Below are positions 47,929 through 54,932 of a stretch of DNA of 56,124 bases, one piece after another. Below the pieces are notes generated by a model. That model had not been told where the DNA came from and made no database searches. It was given only the letters and a program-made list of their open reading frames with translations. The translations under genes and the position numbers were made by a program. This DNA is from a virus. The stretch is taken from IMG/VR virus record IMGVR_UViG_3300047478_000286, positions 1-56,124 of that record; one strand, given 5' to 3'. Positions within the stretch are counted from its first letter, which is position 1, and the number at the start of each line of letters is the position of its first letter.

Positions 47929-48354
47929 ATGTCAGGCAAAATCTATTTAGGTAATTCGGAAGAGTGGGGCTCGGTTTACTTAAGCTGGCACAAGTGGGAT
48001 TGTGATTGGTATTGGGCTTTTGGTTACTTGGGTAACGTGAATTGCCACTATCACTTTGACGACTATCTTGACGGCAAACATTGGAAAGTTGAAAGTGTTT
48101 TTACATCTACCTGGATAAAGCAAGAACTTTGGTGGCTTATGCTTGACTTGTTCAAACAAGCCTACGCGTTAAAAAGAGTGGCGGAAGTTTACAGACATGG
48201 TGGGCGTGTTTCATCCAAGCCCGGCATTACTGACGCCATCAAAAGCCAAGATAAAGCCGCCATTATTAACGCTGACCTTAAAATTGTGTTAGATAAAATC
48301 AAAGAAGTTGTAATTGAGGCTAAATTAAAACTTTCACAAGCGGGTGCGGAATGA
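47929..48354 (+). CDS. Conserved-type phage protein, aromatic-rich (141 aa)
   Basis: 141 residues. The N-terminal half is unusually rich in Trp, Tyr and His (SVYLSWHKWDCDWYWAFGYL, NCHYHFDDYLDGKHW); I recall this style from conserved small phage proteins but cannot name a family. The C-terminal half is helical (AAIINADLKIVLDKIKEVV). Its ribosome binding site is in the right arm of a long inverted repeat with a promoter in the loop, suggesting timing control of translation. Stop overlaps the next start. Confidence 0.65.
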   Translation: MSGKIYLGNSEEWGSVYLSWHKWDCDWYWAFGYLGNVNCHYHFDDYLDGKHWKVESVFTSTWIKQELWWLMLDLFKQAYALKRVAEVYRHGGRVSSKPGITDAIKSQDKAAIINADLKIVLDKIKEVVIEAKLKLSQAGAE

Positions 48355-48437
48355 CGCACACAATAGAATGCCCTAATTGCGGGCACTTGCAAAAAATAGA
48401 AACTGGGGACTTACCTAGCAATATCTTCAAACAGTAA
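48351..48437 (+). CDS. Very small zinc-knuckle-like protein (28 aa)
   Basis: 28 residues from ATG 48351 (ATGA overlap, GGGTGCGGA upstream) to TAA 48435-48437. It contains CPNCGHLQ, one CxxC pair, so at most a half-site; dimerisation would be needed to bind zinc. Frame fills the gap between two genes. Too short for a firm call. Confidence 0.4.
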   Translation: MTHTIECPNCGHLQKIETGDLPSNIFKQ

Positions 48438-48448
48438 GGATGAACAAA

Positions 48449-48865
48449 ATGGAAACGCACCACAAATTTTACATAAAAACTTATAAAAACGGCGTTATTG
48501 TGCGCGAGGTATTTCACGCAGCGCATGGGCGACCATACAATATGGACTTCAATAAAGACAAAGGCTACACAAGAGCGCAGGCAGCTTATCTAATTGGCGT
48601 TTGGAATAATCAAGCCAGGAGATATAACGAAACTGAGCCAAGAGTGGACGCTGGTGTGTATAGCTTGTTGTGGGAAAAAGAAAATGAAGTTGTAAATGCT
48701 CTCTTACCGGCATTGAGACAATACAGAGGCAACATGACGGACGATTTCATTGCTGGCTATGATAAAGAAGAGGCCGAAAAAGTTGTTGGGGGCTTGTTGG
48801 CGCAAATAAAACATTTGAATTCAAGGTTGGCTGCGATAAAAGTGGCTTTAGAGGGTTTGAAATGA
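48449..48865 (+). CDS. Hypothetical protein (138 aa)
   Basis: 138 residues from ATG 48449 (AAGGA eight bases upstream; ATG 48440 is too close to that site). Helical C-terminal two thirds (AQAAYLIGVWNNQARRYNE, AQIKHLNSRLAAIKVALEGLK). No motif recognised. It overlaps the next gene by four bases, part of a run of coupled accessory genes. Confidence 0.55.
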   Translation: METHHKFYIKTYKNGVIVREVFHAAHGRPYNMDFNKDKGYTRAQAAYLIGVWNNQARRYNETEPRVDAGVYSLLWEKENEVVNALLPALRQYRGNMTDDFIAGYDKEEAEKVVGGLLAQIKHLNSRLAAIKVALEGLK

Positions 48866-49071
48866 AAGCTTATCAAGAAAACTGGGTTGAATCACTTGTT
48901 GAATTCAGAACACCTTGGAATAAAGCGAACGCAATAAATAATATCTTAGGCGTTTGTTGCGAAATTATAGGCGATGACACAGGTGACACGGACTTTTTGG
49001 CTAAAGAATTGGCGACAATATTGCGACAAATGTGTATGGAAAAACTGACCGCTTTATTAACAGAGGACTGA
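48862..49071 (+). CDS. Small hypothetical protein (69 aa)
   Basis: 69 residues, ATGA overlap with the previous stop. Helical, with two adjacent Cys (GVCCEIIGDDTGD) and MCMEKLTALLTED at the end. No recognised family. Confidence 0.5.
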   Translation: MKAYQENWVESLVEFRTPWNKANAINNILGVCCEIIGDDTGDTDFLAKELATILRQMCMEKLTALLTED

Positions 49072-49074
49072 ACG

Positions 49075-49239
49075 ATGGCAAAAAAGATGTGTGAGATTTG
49101 CGGAGAGAAACCAGCAACCGTGCCCGATAGGGAGCAAATTGGACAACTCGTAAACAGGGTGTGCTTGTCCTGCCACTCGCTGCGACTTGCTGGCAACATG
49201 AAGCGCATTTTTGAACTGCACGAGAAGCGCAGAGAATAG
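49075..49239 (+). CDS. Small zinc-finger protein (54 aa)
   Basis: 54 residues from ATG 49075, three bases after the previous stop. MCEICGEKPA and CLSCHSLRL give two CxxC pairs about 20 residues apart, a classical zinc-ribbon arrangement, followed by a basic helix (NMKRIFELHEKRRE) fit for nucleic-acid binding. GAGG seven bases before the ATG. Convincing composition despite its short length; target unknown. Confidence 0.6.
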   Translation: MAKKMCEICGEKPATVPDREQIGQLVNRVCLSCHSLRLAGNMKRIFELHEKRRE

Positions 49240-49290
49240 AGCAAAGGTTTCTAACGCAAAGCTAACTAGATTATTAACAGGTGGTAAAGA

Positions 49291-49644
49291 ATGAGTATAT
49301 TTGACATTGAACGGATTACCCGGCACATCCCAAAGGGCGACGGCTATAACAGCGAATATGCTAACGATTTAAGTGATGCTGCCGATTGCATAAAACAACA
49401 AGCAACCGAGCTTAAGGCGTTGCGTGAACTGAATTTAGACCTTCAAGACCAGGTGCGATTATTAAATGCTCATATTGCCTCTTTGGAATACGACTGGGAT
49501 GTTATTAAAGAAACTATCACGACACTCACCCATGCCAGGTCATTTATTACTTCAAAATTAATTTCTATGCACCCTGATGGCGTAGCCCTGTATGACGAAA
49601 ATATAGAGACGTTAAAACAATTAATCAGAGAGGGCGGCGAATGA
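49291..49644 (+). CDS. Ea22-like coiled-coil protein, tandem copy 1
   Basis: 117 residues. DLSDAADCIKQQATELKALR then a coiled coil (LNLDLQDQVRLLNAHIASLE). The element IxQQAxELKALRxF is shared with the next two genes and is typical of Ead/Ea22-like accessory phage proteins, which are modular and of unknown function. Ribosome binding site AGGTGG. Stop overlaps the next ATG. Confidence 0.6.
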   Translation: MSIFDIERITRHIPKGDGYNSEYANDLSDAADCIKQQATELKALRELNLDLQDQVRLLNAHIASLEYDWDVIKETITTLTHARSFITSKLISMHPDGVALYDENIETLKQLIREGGE

Positions 49645-49982
49645 GCAATAACTATAAATCACCTTCGGAAGTTCCAACGTCAAAGCTGATAGAAAGGCTT
49701 AACGAATTAGCTATCCACGTTGCAAACGGTAATCATAGTGAATTTTATATGCGCATACCGGTTGAATGTGACCGGGATGCAGATATTGTTTTAAGTGAAG
49801 CGGCGAATAGGATTGAACAACAAGCCGCCGAGATTGAGGCGTTGCGTGGGTTTGCTTTGTGGTCAATAAATAACTATGACAATCAAACGTTTATTTACGA
49901 CTATCTTGATAAAGCTATTAATGCCGGGCTAATCGACGAAAACGGCAAGCCAACAGCCTTACTAACAGGGGTTAAAGAATGA
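49641..49982 (+). CDS. Ea22-like protein, tandem copy 2
   Basis: 113 residues. DIVLSEAANRIEQQAAEIEALRGFAL matches the shared element, and the C-terminus PTALLTGVKE matches PLLTGFKDE of copy 3. The N-terminal part is specific (SKLIERLNELAIHVANG). Overlaps on both sides by four bases, so the three copies are translated as one unit. GGGCGG-type ribosome binding site. Confidence 0.6.
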   Translation: MSNNYKSPSEVPTSKLIERLNELAIHVANGNHSEFYMRIPVECDRDADIVLSEAANRIEQQAAEIEALRGFALWSINNYDNQTFIYDYLDKAINAGLIDENGKPTALLTGVKE

Positions 49983-50239
49983 TTGAAGAATACTGTAGAT
50001 GTCCAGGCTGCGGCGTATGTAGCAGCCATGCAAAAATAAAAGCAATTAAGTTAATTTCAGCCAATAAAGATAAGATTATCGAGCAACAAGCCGCCGAGCT
50101 TAAGGCGTTGCGGGGTTTTGCCGCAGCAGTTCTTGAAAAAACATTAAGTTTAACAGTAAAGAACGAGGCGTATGACTACGGATTATTAAATGATGATTAT
50201 GAATCAACGCCACTATTAACAGGGTTTAAAGATGAATAA
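49979..50239 (+). CDS. Ea22-like protein, tandem copy 3
   Basis: 86 residues. A cysteine-rich N-terminus (CRCPGCGVC, residues 6-14) not present in the other copies, then IIEQQAAELKALRGFAAAV and a C-terminal LLTGFKDE. The fused Cys cluster could bind metal. ATGA overlap with copy 2 and 8-base overlap with the next gene. Confidence 0.55.
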   Translation: MIEEYCRCPGCGVCSSHAKIKAIKLISANKDKIIEQQAAELKALRGFAAAVLEKTLSLTVKNEAYDYGLLNDDYESTPLLTGFKDE

Positions 50240-50525
50240 CATCGAACCATTATGGGATTCAAAAAAAGCTCGTAAAGCTGGGTATTGTATTGTGAGCCGA
50301 AAAAAGCCGACTTTGGCTGCGCGAATAGACCGCAAGGATTGGAAAGAGTATATGGCATCGAAACACCCCGGAGGGATGGATTGGGTTAAGTTCCTAGCTA
50401 AAGATGCCGCAGATTATTACAGGCGTTGCTACAGCAAAGACATTGTGGTGGTTCCGGCGTCGTGGACAAAGAAGCTGCCGAATTCAAATGACGGGTCTAC
50501 CGAGTTTATGCCCTACGTAGAATAA
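50232..50525 (+). CDS. Hypothetical protein (97 aa)
   Basis: 97 residues, basic, with Trp/Lys-rich segments (RKDWKEYMASKHPGGMDWVK) and polar C-terminus. No recognised family. Starts inside the end of copy 3 of the Ea22-like set. Confidence 0.55.
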   Translation: MNNIEPLWDSKKARKAGYCIVSRKKPTLAARIDRKDWKEYMASKHPGGMDWVKFLAKDAADYYRRCYSKDIVVVPASWTKKLPNSNDGSTEFMPYVE

Positions 50526-50538
50526 ACAGGAGAAAACA

Positions 50539-50766
50539 ATGAGCAAAGATGATAACGTAATACCAATAGGCGGCTACACAAGATTACCTATTAGCCCCGA
50601 CACTGTGCTGGAGGCGGCGAAAGGGAAAGTAGAGCATTGTTTAGTGTTAGGCTTTGGCAAAGAACAAATGCTTACCTATGTTGCCTCTTCTAGCGGCGAA
50701 AAGCGGTGGCTTTTAATGGCAATAGAAGAATTTAAACACAAACTTTTAGCTGGCGGATACGACTAG
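50539..50766 (+). CDS. Small conserved-type phage protein (75 aa)
   Basis: 75 residues. LPISPDTVLEAAKGKVEHCL then VLGFGKEQMLTYVASSSGEK and ending RWLLMAIEEFKHKLL. This layout (DxVLxxA-GK-...-V-G--K-....-YVASS....WLLxxxKHKLL) is common for small phage proteins of unknown role. Strong ribosome binding site (CAGGAGA). Confidence 0.65.
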   Translation: MSKDDNVIPIGGYTRLPISPDTVLEAAKGKVEHCLVLGFGKEQMLTYVASSSGEKRWLLMAIEEFKHKLLAGGYD

Positions 50767-50789
50767 CCTTTTTTTTTGAGTATAATAAT

Positions 50790-50806
50790 CAGTAACAGAT
50801 TACTTA
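50790..50806 (+). promoter_or_regulatory. Dyad promoter/operator element, copy 18
   Basis: CAGTA-ACAGAT-TACTT then ATTC; TATAAT lies just upstream at 50781-50786. Confidence 0.5.
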
Positions 50807-50829
50807 TTCTTTTTTCGGAGTTACATAAA

Positions 50830-50991
50830 ATGGCAAAAACATACATTGTGATTACAGAGGGCGGGCTAGACTCTTTGCCGATTGATAACAAGGAAGAAGC
50901 TGTTTTATGGGGCAATGAGACAAATTGCCCCTTCTCAGTTGTTGAAGACGGTTGTTTGATTGTTTATATCAGCGACTTCCCTTACTTATAA
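50830..50991 (+). CDS. Small hypothetical protein (53 aa)
   Basis: 53 residues from ATG 50830, with CGGAG seven bases upstream after a T-tract; an in-frame start at 50776 would read through the promoter. Compact acidic sequence (TYIVITEGGLDSLPIDNKEE, CLIVYISDFPYL). Not recognised. Confidence 0.55.
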   Translation: MAKTYIVITEGGLDSLPIDNKEEAVLWGNETNCPFSVVEDGCLIVYISDFPYL

Positions 50992-51005
50992 CACAAGAGG
51001 TTTGT

Positions 51006-51347
51006 ATGCAAAAAGAACTGTATTTAGAATTTTTAAAAGACGTAGCTGAAAAAGGCAGCGTCCAAGAAGCAGCTAAGGGCTGGGAAGTTAATTGCAATAG
51101 CGGGTGGTTGTCTTATGGAAAAAGTGACAAGGACATCCCTGGATTTTTCGACGGTTACGCGTATCGACGCAAACCCAAACCCCACCCACATGCCGAGTTA
51201 ATGGCAGAGTTTGTCAAAGACGCGCTAGAAACGTCAGAGCCCTGGGAAAGATGGGAGTATAGAGAGAAAAATAGCACGATTTGGAATAAACTTTCTTATA
51301 TGCCGTGTTGGGTTGTGAGCATGGATTATAGAAGAATACCCAGGTAG
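51006..51347 (+). CDS. Phage protein with Trp/YRR motifs (113 aa)
   Basis: 113 residues from ATG 51006 (AGAGG upstream). Two halves each end in a W...YRR-P motif: DGYAYRRKPKP (about 52-62) and VSMDYRRIPR at the end. This repeated 'W...DYRRxP' unit occurs in many small phage proteins of unknown function. N-terminus LEFLKDVAEKGSVQEAAKGW resembles a regulator helix. Confidence 0.6.
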   Translation: MQKELYLEFLKDVAEKGSVQEAAKGWEVNCNSGWLSYGKSDKDIPGFFDGYAYRRKPKPHPHAELMAEFVKDALETSEPWERWEYREKNSTIWNKLSYMPCWVVSMDYRRIPR

Positions 51348-51351
51348 CCTC

Positions 51352-51831
51352 ATGGAATCGGATAACAGCAAAGAAGAAAGAACGGCGCTAATAGCGCAAT
51401 TAAAAGCCGAAGTCATGGCGCTCAAGCAAGAGGAAAGGGAGATTAACGAGTATTTGGCGAAAATACATGAAAAACAAGTAAGACTAAGAGAGATTCTTGG
51501 GTCTGGCTTTTCGGGGCCAGGGATTAAGCAGCGTAAGTTTAATGAATACAAAAACGCTCATTACCCTGTTTACCAAAAAGATACTCGTGGTTTTGATTTT
51601 GACACTGACAGCACGGTAAGGATAGTATACGTTGATGATAAGTGGGTATACACCAAAACAGACAGAATTGGAGCCGCTGTTAATAGATTTAATATCAAAA
51701 CAGGCATCAAAGCGGGAACTAGACCCAATCAAAGGTCTCCAGACCAAATTGACATTGAAAAGGCGTTAAATATTTGGGCTGCATTCGGCCCAGAAATACC
51801 AGATTTTTATAAACCATCGGAGAAAAAATGA
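51352..51831 (+). CDS. Hypothetical protein with N-terminal coiled coil (159 aa)
   Basis: 159 residues. Coiled coil about 5-50 (ERTALIAQLKAEVMALKQEE), then a globular part with FDFDTDSTVRIVYVDDKWVY and KAGTRPNQRSPDQIDIEKAL. No recognised motif. Starts five bases after the preceding gene; the next start overlaps its stop. Confidence 0.6.
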   Translation: MESDNSKEERTALIAQLKAEVMALKQEEREINEYLAKIHEKQVRLREILGSGFSGPGIKQRKFNEYKNAHYPVYQKDTRGFDFDTDSTVRIVYVDDKWVYTKTDRIGAAVNRFNIKTGIKAGTRPNQRSPDQIDIEKALNIWAAFGPEIPDFYKPSEKK

Positions 51832-52364
51832 AACTTACAAGACAAGAAATGTTGCAATACCTGATTCGCTTTTATGCGATTCTTGAAGAAAGGCACTCAG
51901 GGCATGTTTTTAAACAAACAGGCTTAAAGTTAGTGAAAGAAAACACAAAATACCCAAGCAAACTAAATGCTGGTAATTTTAACTTGTTGCCGTTGAATAA
52001 CAAACATCAGTCTTTTGCCTTGCGGATTGCTTTTAAATCTTATTTGTATGCCGCGTTGGATTTTAAAACTGGCAGCAAGCAAACGCAGGCCGATATTGAA
52101 GCAGGGCTTCATGGCTTTGTTAAGCTAACGTTTATTGGTGGCCCTACAATTCAACAGCCAGACTATAAACTTAAAGGGTTACCTGTTACATTAGATGACT
52201 TCTCAATAGCGGCAAAAGACTTGCCTTTTAAATTAACATTTAATGCTTATGTCGATGCCGATAATTTGATTGCTTTACTTGAAACAATTAGCAACATTGA
52301 GTATGTGCCACCTATCGTTATTAGCCCAGTTGTTTTAATAAAGAAAGCAGCGCAGGTAAAATAA
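51828..52364 (+). CDS. Hypothetical protein (178 aa)
   Basis: 178 residues, ATGA overlap. Mixed alpha/beta, basic (TRQEMLQYLIRFYAILEERH), with a hydrophobic C-terminal strand set (PPIVISPVVLIKKAAQVK). No recognised family. The TAA (52362-52364) is part of the next dyad, and a terminator lies 66 bases on, so this ends the unit begun at 50830. Confidence 0.6.
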   Translation: MKLTRQEMLQYLIRFYAILEERHSGHVFKQTGLKLVKENTKYPSKLNAGNFNLLPLNNKHQSFALRIAFKSYLYAALDFKTGSKQTQADIEAGLHGFVKLTFIGGPTIQQPDYKLKGLPVTLDDFSIAAKDLPFKLTFNAYVDADNLIALLETISNIEYVPPIVISPVVLIKKAAQVK

Positions 52365-52379
52365 GTAAATAAATACTTA
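52363..52379 (+). promoter_or_regulatory. Dyad element, copy 19
   Basis: ATAAGTA-AATAAA-TACTTAC, overlapping the stop. A TATAAT lies 25 bases downstream inside another inverted repeat, and a terminator follows, so any transcript would be short. Confidence 0.5.
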
Positions 52380-52390
52380 CAATCCTTAAA

Positions 52391-52412
52391 ACAAGGTGTA
52401 TAATCACCTTGT
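52391..52412. promoter_or_regulatory. Inverted repeat with TATAAT as its loop
   Basis: ACAAGGTG (52391-52398), TATAAT (52399-52404), CACCTTGT (52405-52412). A -10-like hexamer exactly framed by an eight-base dyad is a plausible repressor site. Confidence 0.55.
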
Positions 52413-52429
52413 GTTTTAAGCTCCTATGT

Positions 52430-52452
52430 GCCCTCGCCTAGAGGGCTTTTTT
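52430..52452 (+). terminator. Rho-independent terminator
   Basis: GCCCTC (52430-52435), loop GCCTA, GAGGGC (52441-52446), then six T residues. Confidence 0.9.
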
Positions 52453-52579
52453 ACAGGTTTTGTTTTAGTATCCGGCAGCGTTTCCGTCCTGGTGTATACA
52501 GTTAACCTTTGAAATATATAAACCTTTTTGTTAAAACACCGCTTTAAACAGCCGCTTACATAGCCATTTTGAGCCGTGT

Positions 52580-52594
52580 AAGTAGCTTATAATA
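52580..52594 (+). promoter_or_regulatory. Variant promoter-like element lacking the spacer
   Basis: AAGTA directly joined to GCTTATAATAAT: the right half and -10 of the dyad element without the six-base spacer. It precedes the 52637 gene by about 45 bases. Confidence 0.4.
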
Positions 52595-52636
52595 ATCATT
52601 AAGCAATTAGTTATATATCTTTTTCGGAGCCACACA

Positions 52637-53077
52637 ATGAAAACCAATCTATTAAAAACCTACAACAACTCTATAGACGAATACAACTACGCAATATTAC
52701 TGCAAAGGTTTAAAGCTTTTGAATTAAAAACGGGCCCAAGAATCGGGGACTTTTTAGTTTTAGAAAACGGCAACGTAAAAAGATTTACACATGACTGGGG
52801 CGCAGAAATTCAAACAACTTTATGGGGTGAAGCTGGTTCATTCTACATAGGCGGGGAAGGGTGCGTAAGTTTCTCTGGCGGTTTGGATTGTGCTTTACCT
52901 AAATCAAGCATGGAATTGACAACTGAAGTTAAAATGGGCTCGTTCTGGTTTTTCTACAGGAACGAAGTGAAGGCACATAACGGCTTGAATGTTTTAATAC
53001 CCTGCGCTGTTTGGTGCTACACAGCAACAGACTATCAAGATAAGTTAATTCATCCAGAAATATACCCTGCCATTTAG
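52637..53077 (+). CDS. Hypothetical protein (146 aa)
   Basis: 146 residues. Beta-rich with aromatic residues (LKTGPRIGDFLVLENGNVKR, FYIGGEGCVSFSGGLDCALP). The general pattern (GPRVGDFV...RFTHxWGxxIQT) recalls small DUFs found in phages and plasmids, though I cannot name one. Leader with T-tract and CGGAG. Stands alone between terminator and the 53150 gene. Confidence 0.6.
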   Translation: MKTNLLKTYNNSIDEYNYAILLQRFKAFELKTGPRIGDFLVLENGNVKRFTHDWGAEIQTTLWGEAGSFYIGGEGCVSFSGGLDCALPKSSMELTTEVKMGSFWFFYRNEVKAHNGLNVLIPCAVWCYTATDYQDKLIHPEIYPAI

Positions 53078-53149
53078 CCGCTAGTCGCCGCGTTTTGCTG
53101 TTTACAATAGCTTTCAGTTAATTGATTTTATTATCTTTTTGGAGTGCAA

Positions 53150-53602
53150 ATGAAAACCTTGACACAATCTTTCGTTAATTCTTTAAGCGCCATTAATACA
53201 GTTTCAGAATTAAAATACTTTATTGATTCAGATGACATAACTCACCATGACAGCTGTTTGTCATCGGAAAATTTCGAAGATGCCCCGTATCCAGTCGAAG
53301 AGTATGTAGGTTATTACTTTATGAATAAAGTGCCTATGTGTTTGGAGCCGAACGCTGAGCTGTTTGCCGCTATAGAAAATGTCGTGCAAAGGGTTTTTGG
53401 TGGAAACCTCAGAATTCAGCCTGAGTATTATGGTTTTGATGGATGCAGCAATGTTAAAGAATTGTGGGAAGCTTGTATGGAATTTAATGTCGTCTATGTA
53501 GGTTACGAAGAATGTAAAGAGCTAGTTGATGGTATTGTTGCTCATTACGGATTTGATTTAGTCAAATACTTTGATTTAGATGAAGTATTTGGAGTAATTT
53601 AG
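53150..53602 (+). CDS. Hypothetical acidic protein (150 aa)
   Basis: 150 residues from ATG 53150 (GGAG five bases upstream); an in-frame GTG at 53144 overlaps that site. Acidic with several Cys (HHDSCLSSENFEDAPYPVEE, DGCSNVKELWEACMEF). No recognised motif. Independent leader of the T-tract type. Confidence 0.6.
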   Translation: MKTLTQSFVNSLSAINTVSELKYFIDSDDITHHDSCLSSENFEDAPYPVEEYVGYYFMNKVPMCLEPNAELFAAIENVVQRVFGGNLRIQPEYYGFDGCSNVKELWEACMEFNVVYVGYEECKELVDGIVAHYGFDLVKYFDLDEVFGVI

Positions 53603-53618
53603 CCGCTACTCGCCTTGT

Positions 53619-53636
53619 AAGTGACTGTATACTTAT
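53619..53636 (+). promoter_or_regulatory. Dyad promoter/operator element, copy 20
   Basis: AAGTG-ACTGTA-TACTT then ATTACA, ahead of the 53679 gene. Confidence 0.5.
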
Positions 53637-53678
53637 TACACGTTGTAAATAATTCTTTTTATTTTTTGGAGTTACAAA

Positions 53679-53987
53679 ATGTCAAAATACCAAGTCCTTT
53701 CACCTGCAACTAAAGCCCTACCTATCGTGAAGACATACTTCACCACAGCCATGTTCGACGCCATTGAACTGGACTATTTTGCCGACGATTACGAGGAAAA
53801 CGAAGCCTTGATTCAGCAAGCTGTTGAGCAAAAGGTTATAGCGATGCCCCTTTTGCAAATAGCAAACTTTGCAGCAGCAGCTGTTACCGGACATGAGATT
53901 AAATACAGCGTCGATACCGACACTTTCTACATCGAAGAAAGAGACACCACAACCGACTCTTTCACTGAAATTGACTACTTTTTTTGA
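53679..53987 (+). CDS. Hypothetical acidic protein (102 aa)
   Basis: 102 residues, acidic, ending EERDTTTDSFTEIDYFF. Helical middle (ALIQQAVEQKVIAMPLLQIA). Leader contains T-tract, TTGTAA/TTACAA repeat around GGAG. No recognised family. Confidence 0.55.
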   Translation: MSKYQVLSPATKALPIVKTYFTTAMFDAIELDYFADDYEENEALIQQAVEQKVIAMPLLQIANFAAAAVTGHEIKYSVDTDTFYIEERDTTTDSFTEIDYFF

Positions 53988-53999
53988 GGCGAATTTGAA

Positions 54000-54260
54000 A
54001 TGATAAGTAATGAAATGCTACTTATAGGTATTGTTGCAGGTTTTGCGTTAGGTCTACTTTACACAAAATTACCAACAAAAAAAGAAAAAAGACAAAACTT
54101 GGTAAATGCACTTGTTGATGTTAGTAAACTTGCCCTATACCAACTTTACATTGAAAATCAACAACTTGCGGAGGGCGCTGAGCCGATAAGAACCATCCAA
54201 ACCAGAATAAATTTTGAAGAAGAACAACTCCAGGTAAAAATCCAAATTGAGGTGCAGTAA
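54000..54260 (+). CDS. Membrane-anchored small protein (86 aa)
   Basis: 86 residues. N-terminal transmembrane segment (about 6-24, LLIGIVAGFALGLLY), then a basic stop-transfer (KLPTKKEKRQ) and a cytoplasmic helical tail. It follows the previous gene by 12 bases, and its stop overlaps the next ATG by one base (TAATG). Unknown function. Confidence 0.55.
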   Translation: MISNEMLLIGIVAGFALGLLYTKLPTKKEKRQNLVNALVDVSKLALYQLYIENQQLAEGAEPIRTIQTRINFEEEQLQVKIQIEVQ

Positions 54261-54676
54261 TGAAAATCAAAATTTTAGCCTTAGCTTTGCTTAGCGTCAC
54301 CGCCCAAGCTAAAGAAAGAGCGGTTAATATAGAGCTAGGCTCTGAAAGCATATTAACCATTTACCCCGACACTTTCGCCTATGTTGATAACGTCGGAATT
54401 GTGAAAGTTCGCTATGTAACGCCTGAAAAAGTGCATATAAACAATATCGCAATAATCGCAGAAGAGTGCGCCGCTGGCGAAGGTAGAGTCGGTATTGCCG
54501 AACTAAATGCCAGGTCACGCGAAGATATGGTATTTATGGACTGGTCTTTCGACGCAAATAACGCCCTGAAATACGCCGCCGCATTTATCTGCAATAGTTT
54601 TGATGAACTAAAGCAAGCCAAAGCAACACCAAAGGCCGGAAAATTAAACAACCCAACTCAATATTATCGTTACTAA
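54260..54676 (+). CDS. Secreted hypothetical protein (138 aa)
   Basis: 138 residues with a short signal peptide (MKIKILALALLSVTAQA, cleavage about 17). Mature part beta-rich with two Cys (AEECAAGEG, AFICNSF), C-terminus NNPTQYYRY. Translation is coupled to the preceding membrane protein. Predicted periplasmic; family unknown. Confidence 0.6.
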   Translation: MKIKILALALLSVTAQAKERAVNIELGSESILTIYPDTFAYVDNVGIVKVRYVTPEKVHINNIAIIAEECAAGEGRVGIAELNARSREDMVFMDWSFDANNALKYAAAFICNSFDELKQAKATPKAGKLNNPTQYYRY

Positions 54677-54689
54677 TTAGGTAATCGCC

Positions 54690-54932
54690 ATGTCAAAACA
54701 TCACAAAGAAATGTATACCGAAATGGAAGCCCTTGAAGAGCGTTGCGCAAAAGAACCCAACAAAGCCTCGCCTAAAAAACACACAAACAAGGCGCTTTTT
54801 ATAGTGCGGGAGCTTTTGATAGTGTTGTTGGCTTTACTGATTGTAGTCGCAATTTTCATTAAACCTGTGCTTTTGCTTCATTTTGTAGGTTGCTATATTA
54901 TTTTAAGCACTTTAAGCAACGAAAATAAGTAA
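54690..54932 (+). CDS. Membrane protein (80 aa)
   Basis: 80 residues. A charged N-terminal helix (EMYTEMEALEERCAKEPNK) then a hydrophobic region (about 33-72, two passes likely). Weak ribosome binding site (AGGTAATCGCC). Last gene before the 811-base non-coding region. Confidence 0.5.
   Translation: MSKHHKEMYTEMEALEERCAKEPNKASPKKHTNKALFIVRELLIVLLALLIVVAIFIKPVLLLHFVGCYIILSTLSNENK

Noticed and set aside
54003-54026. AAGTA...TACTTAT inside the 54000 gene
   Set aside because: Spacer is nine bases instead of six and it lies in coding sequence; treated as chance.
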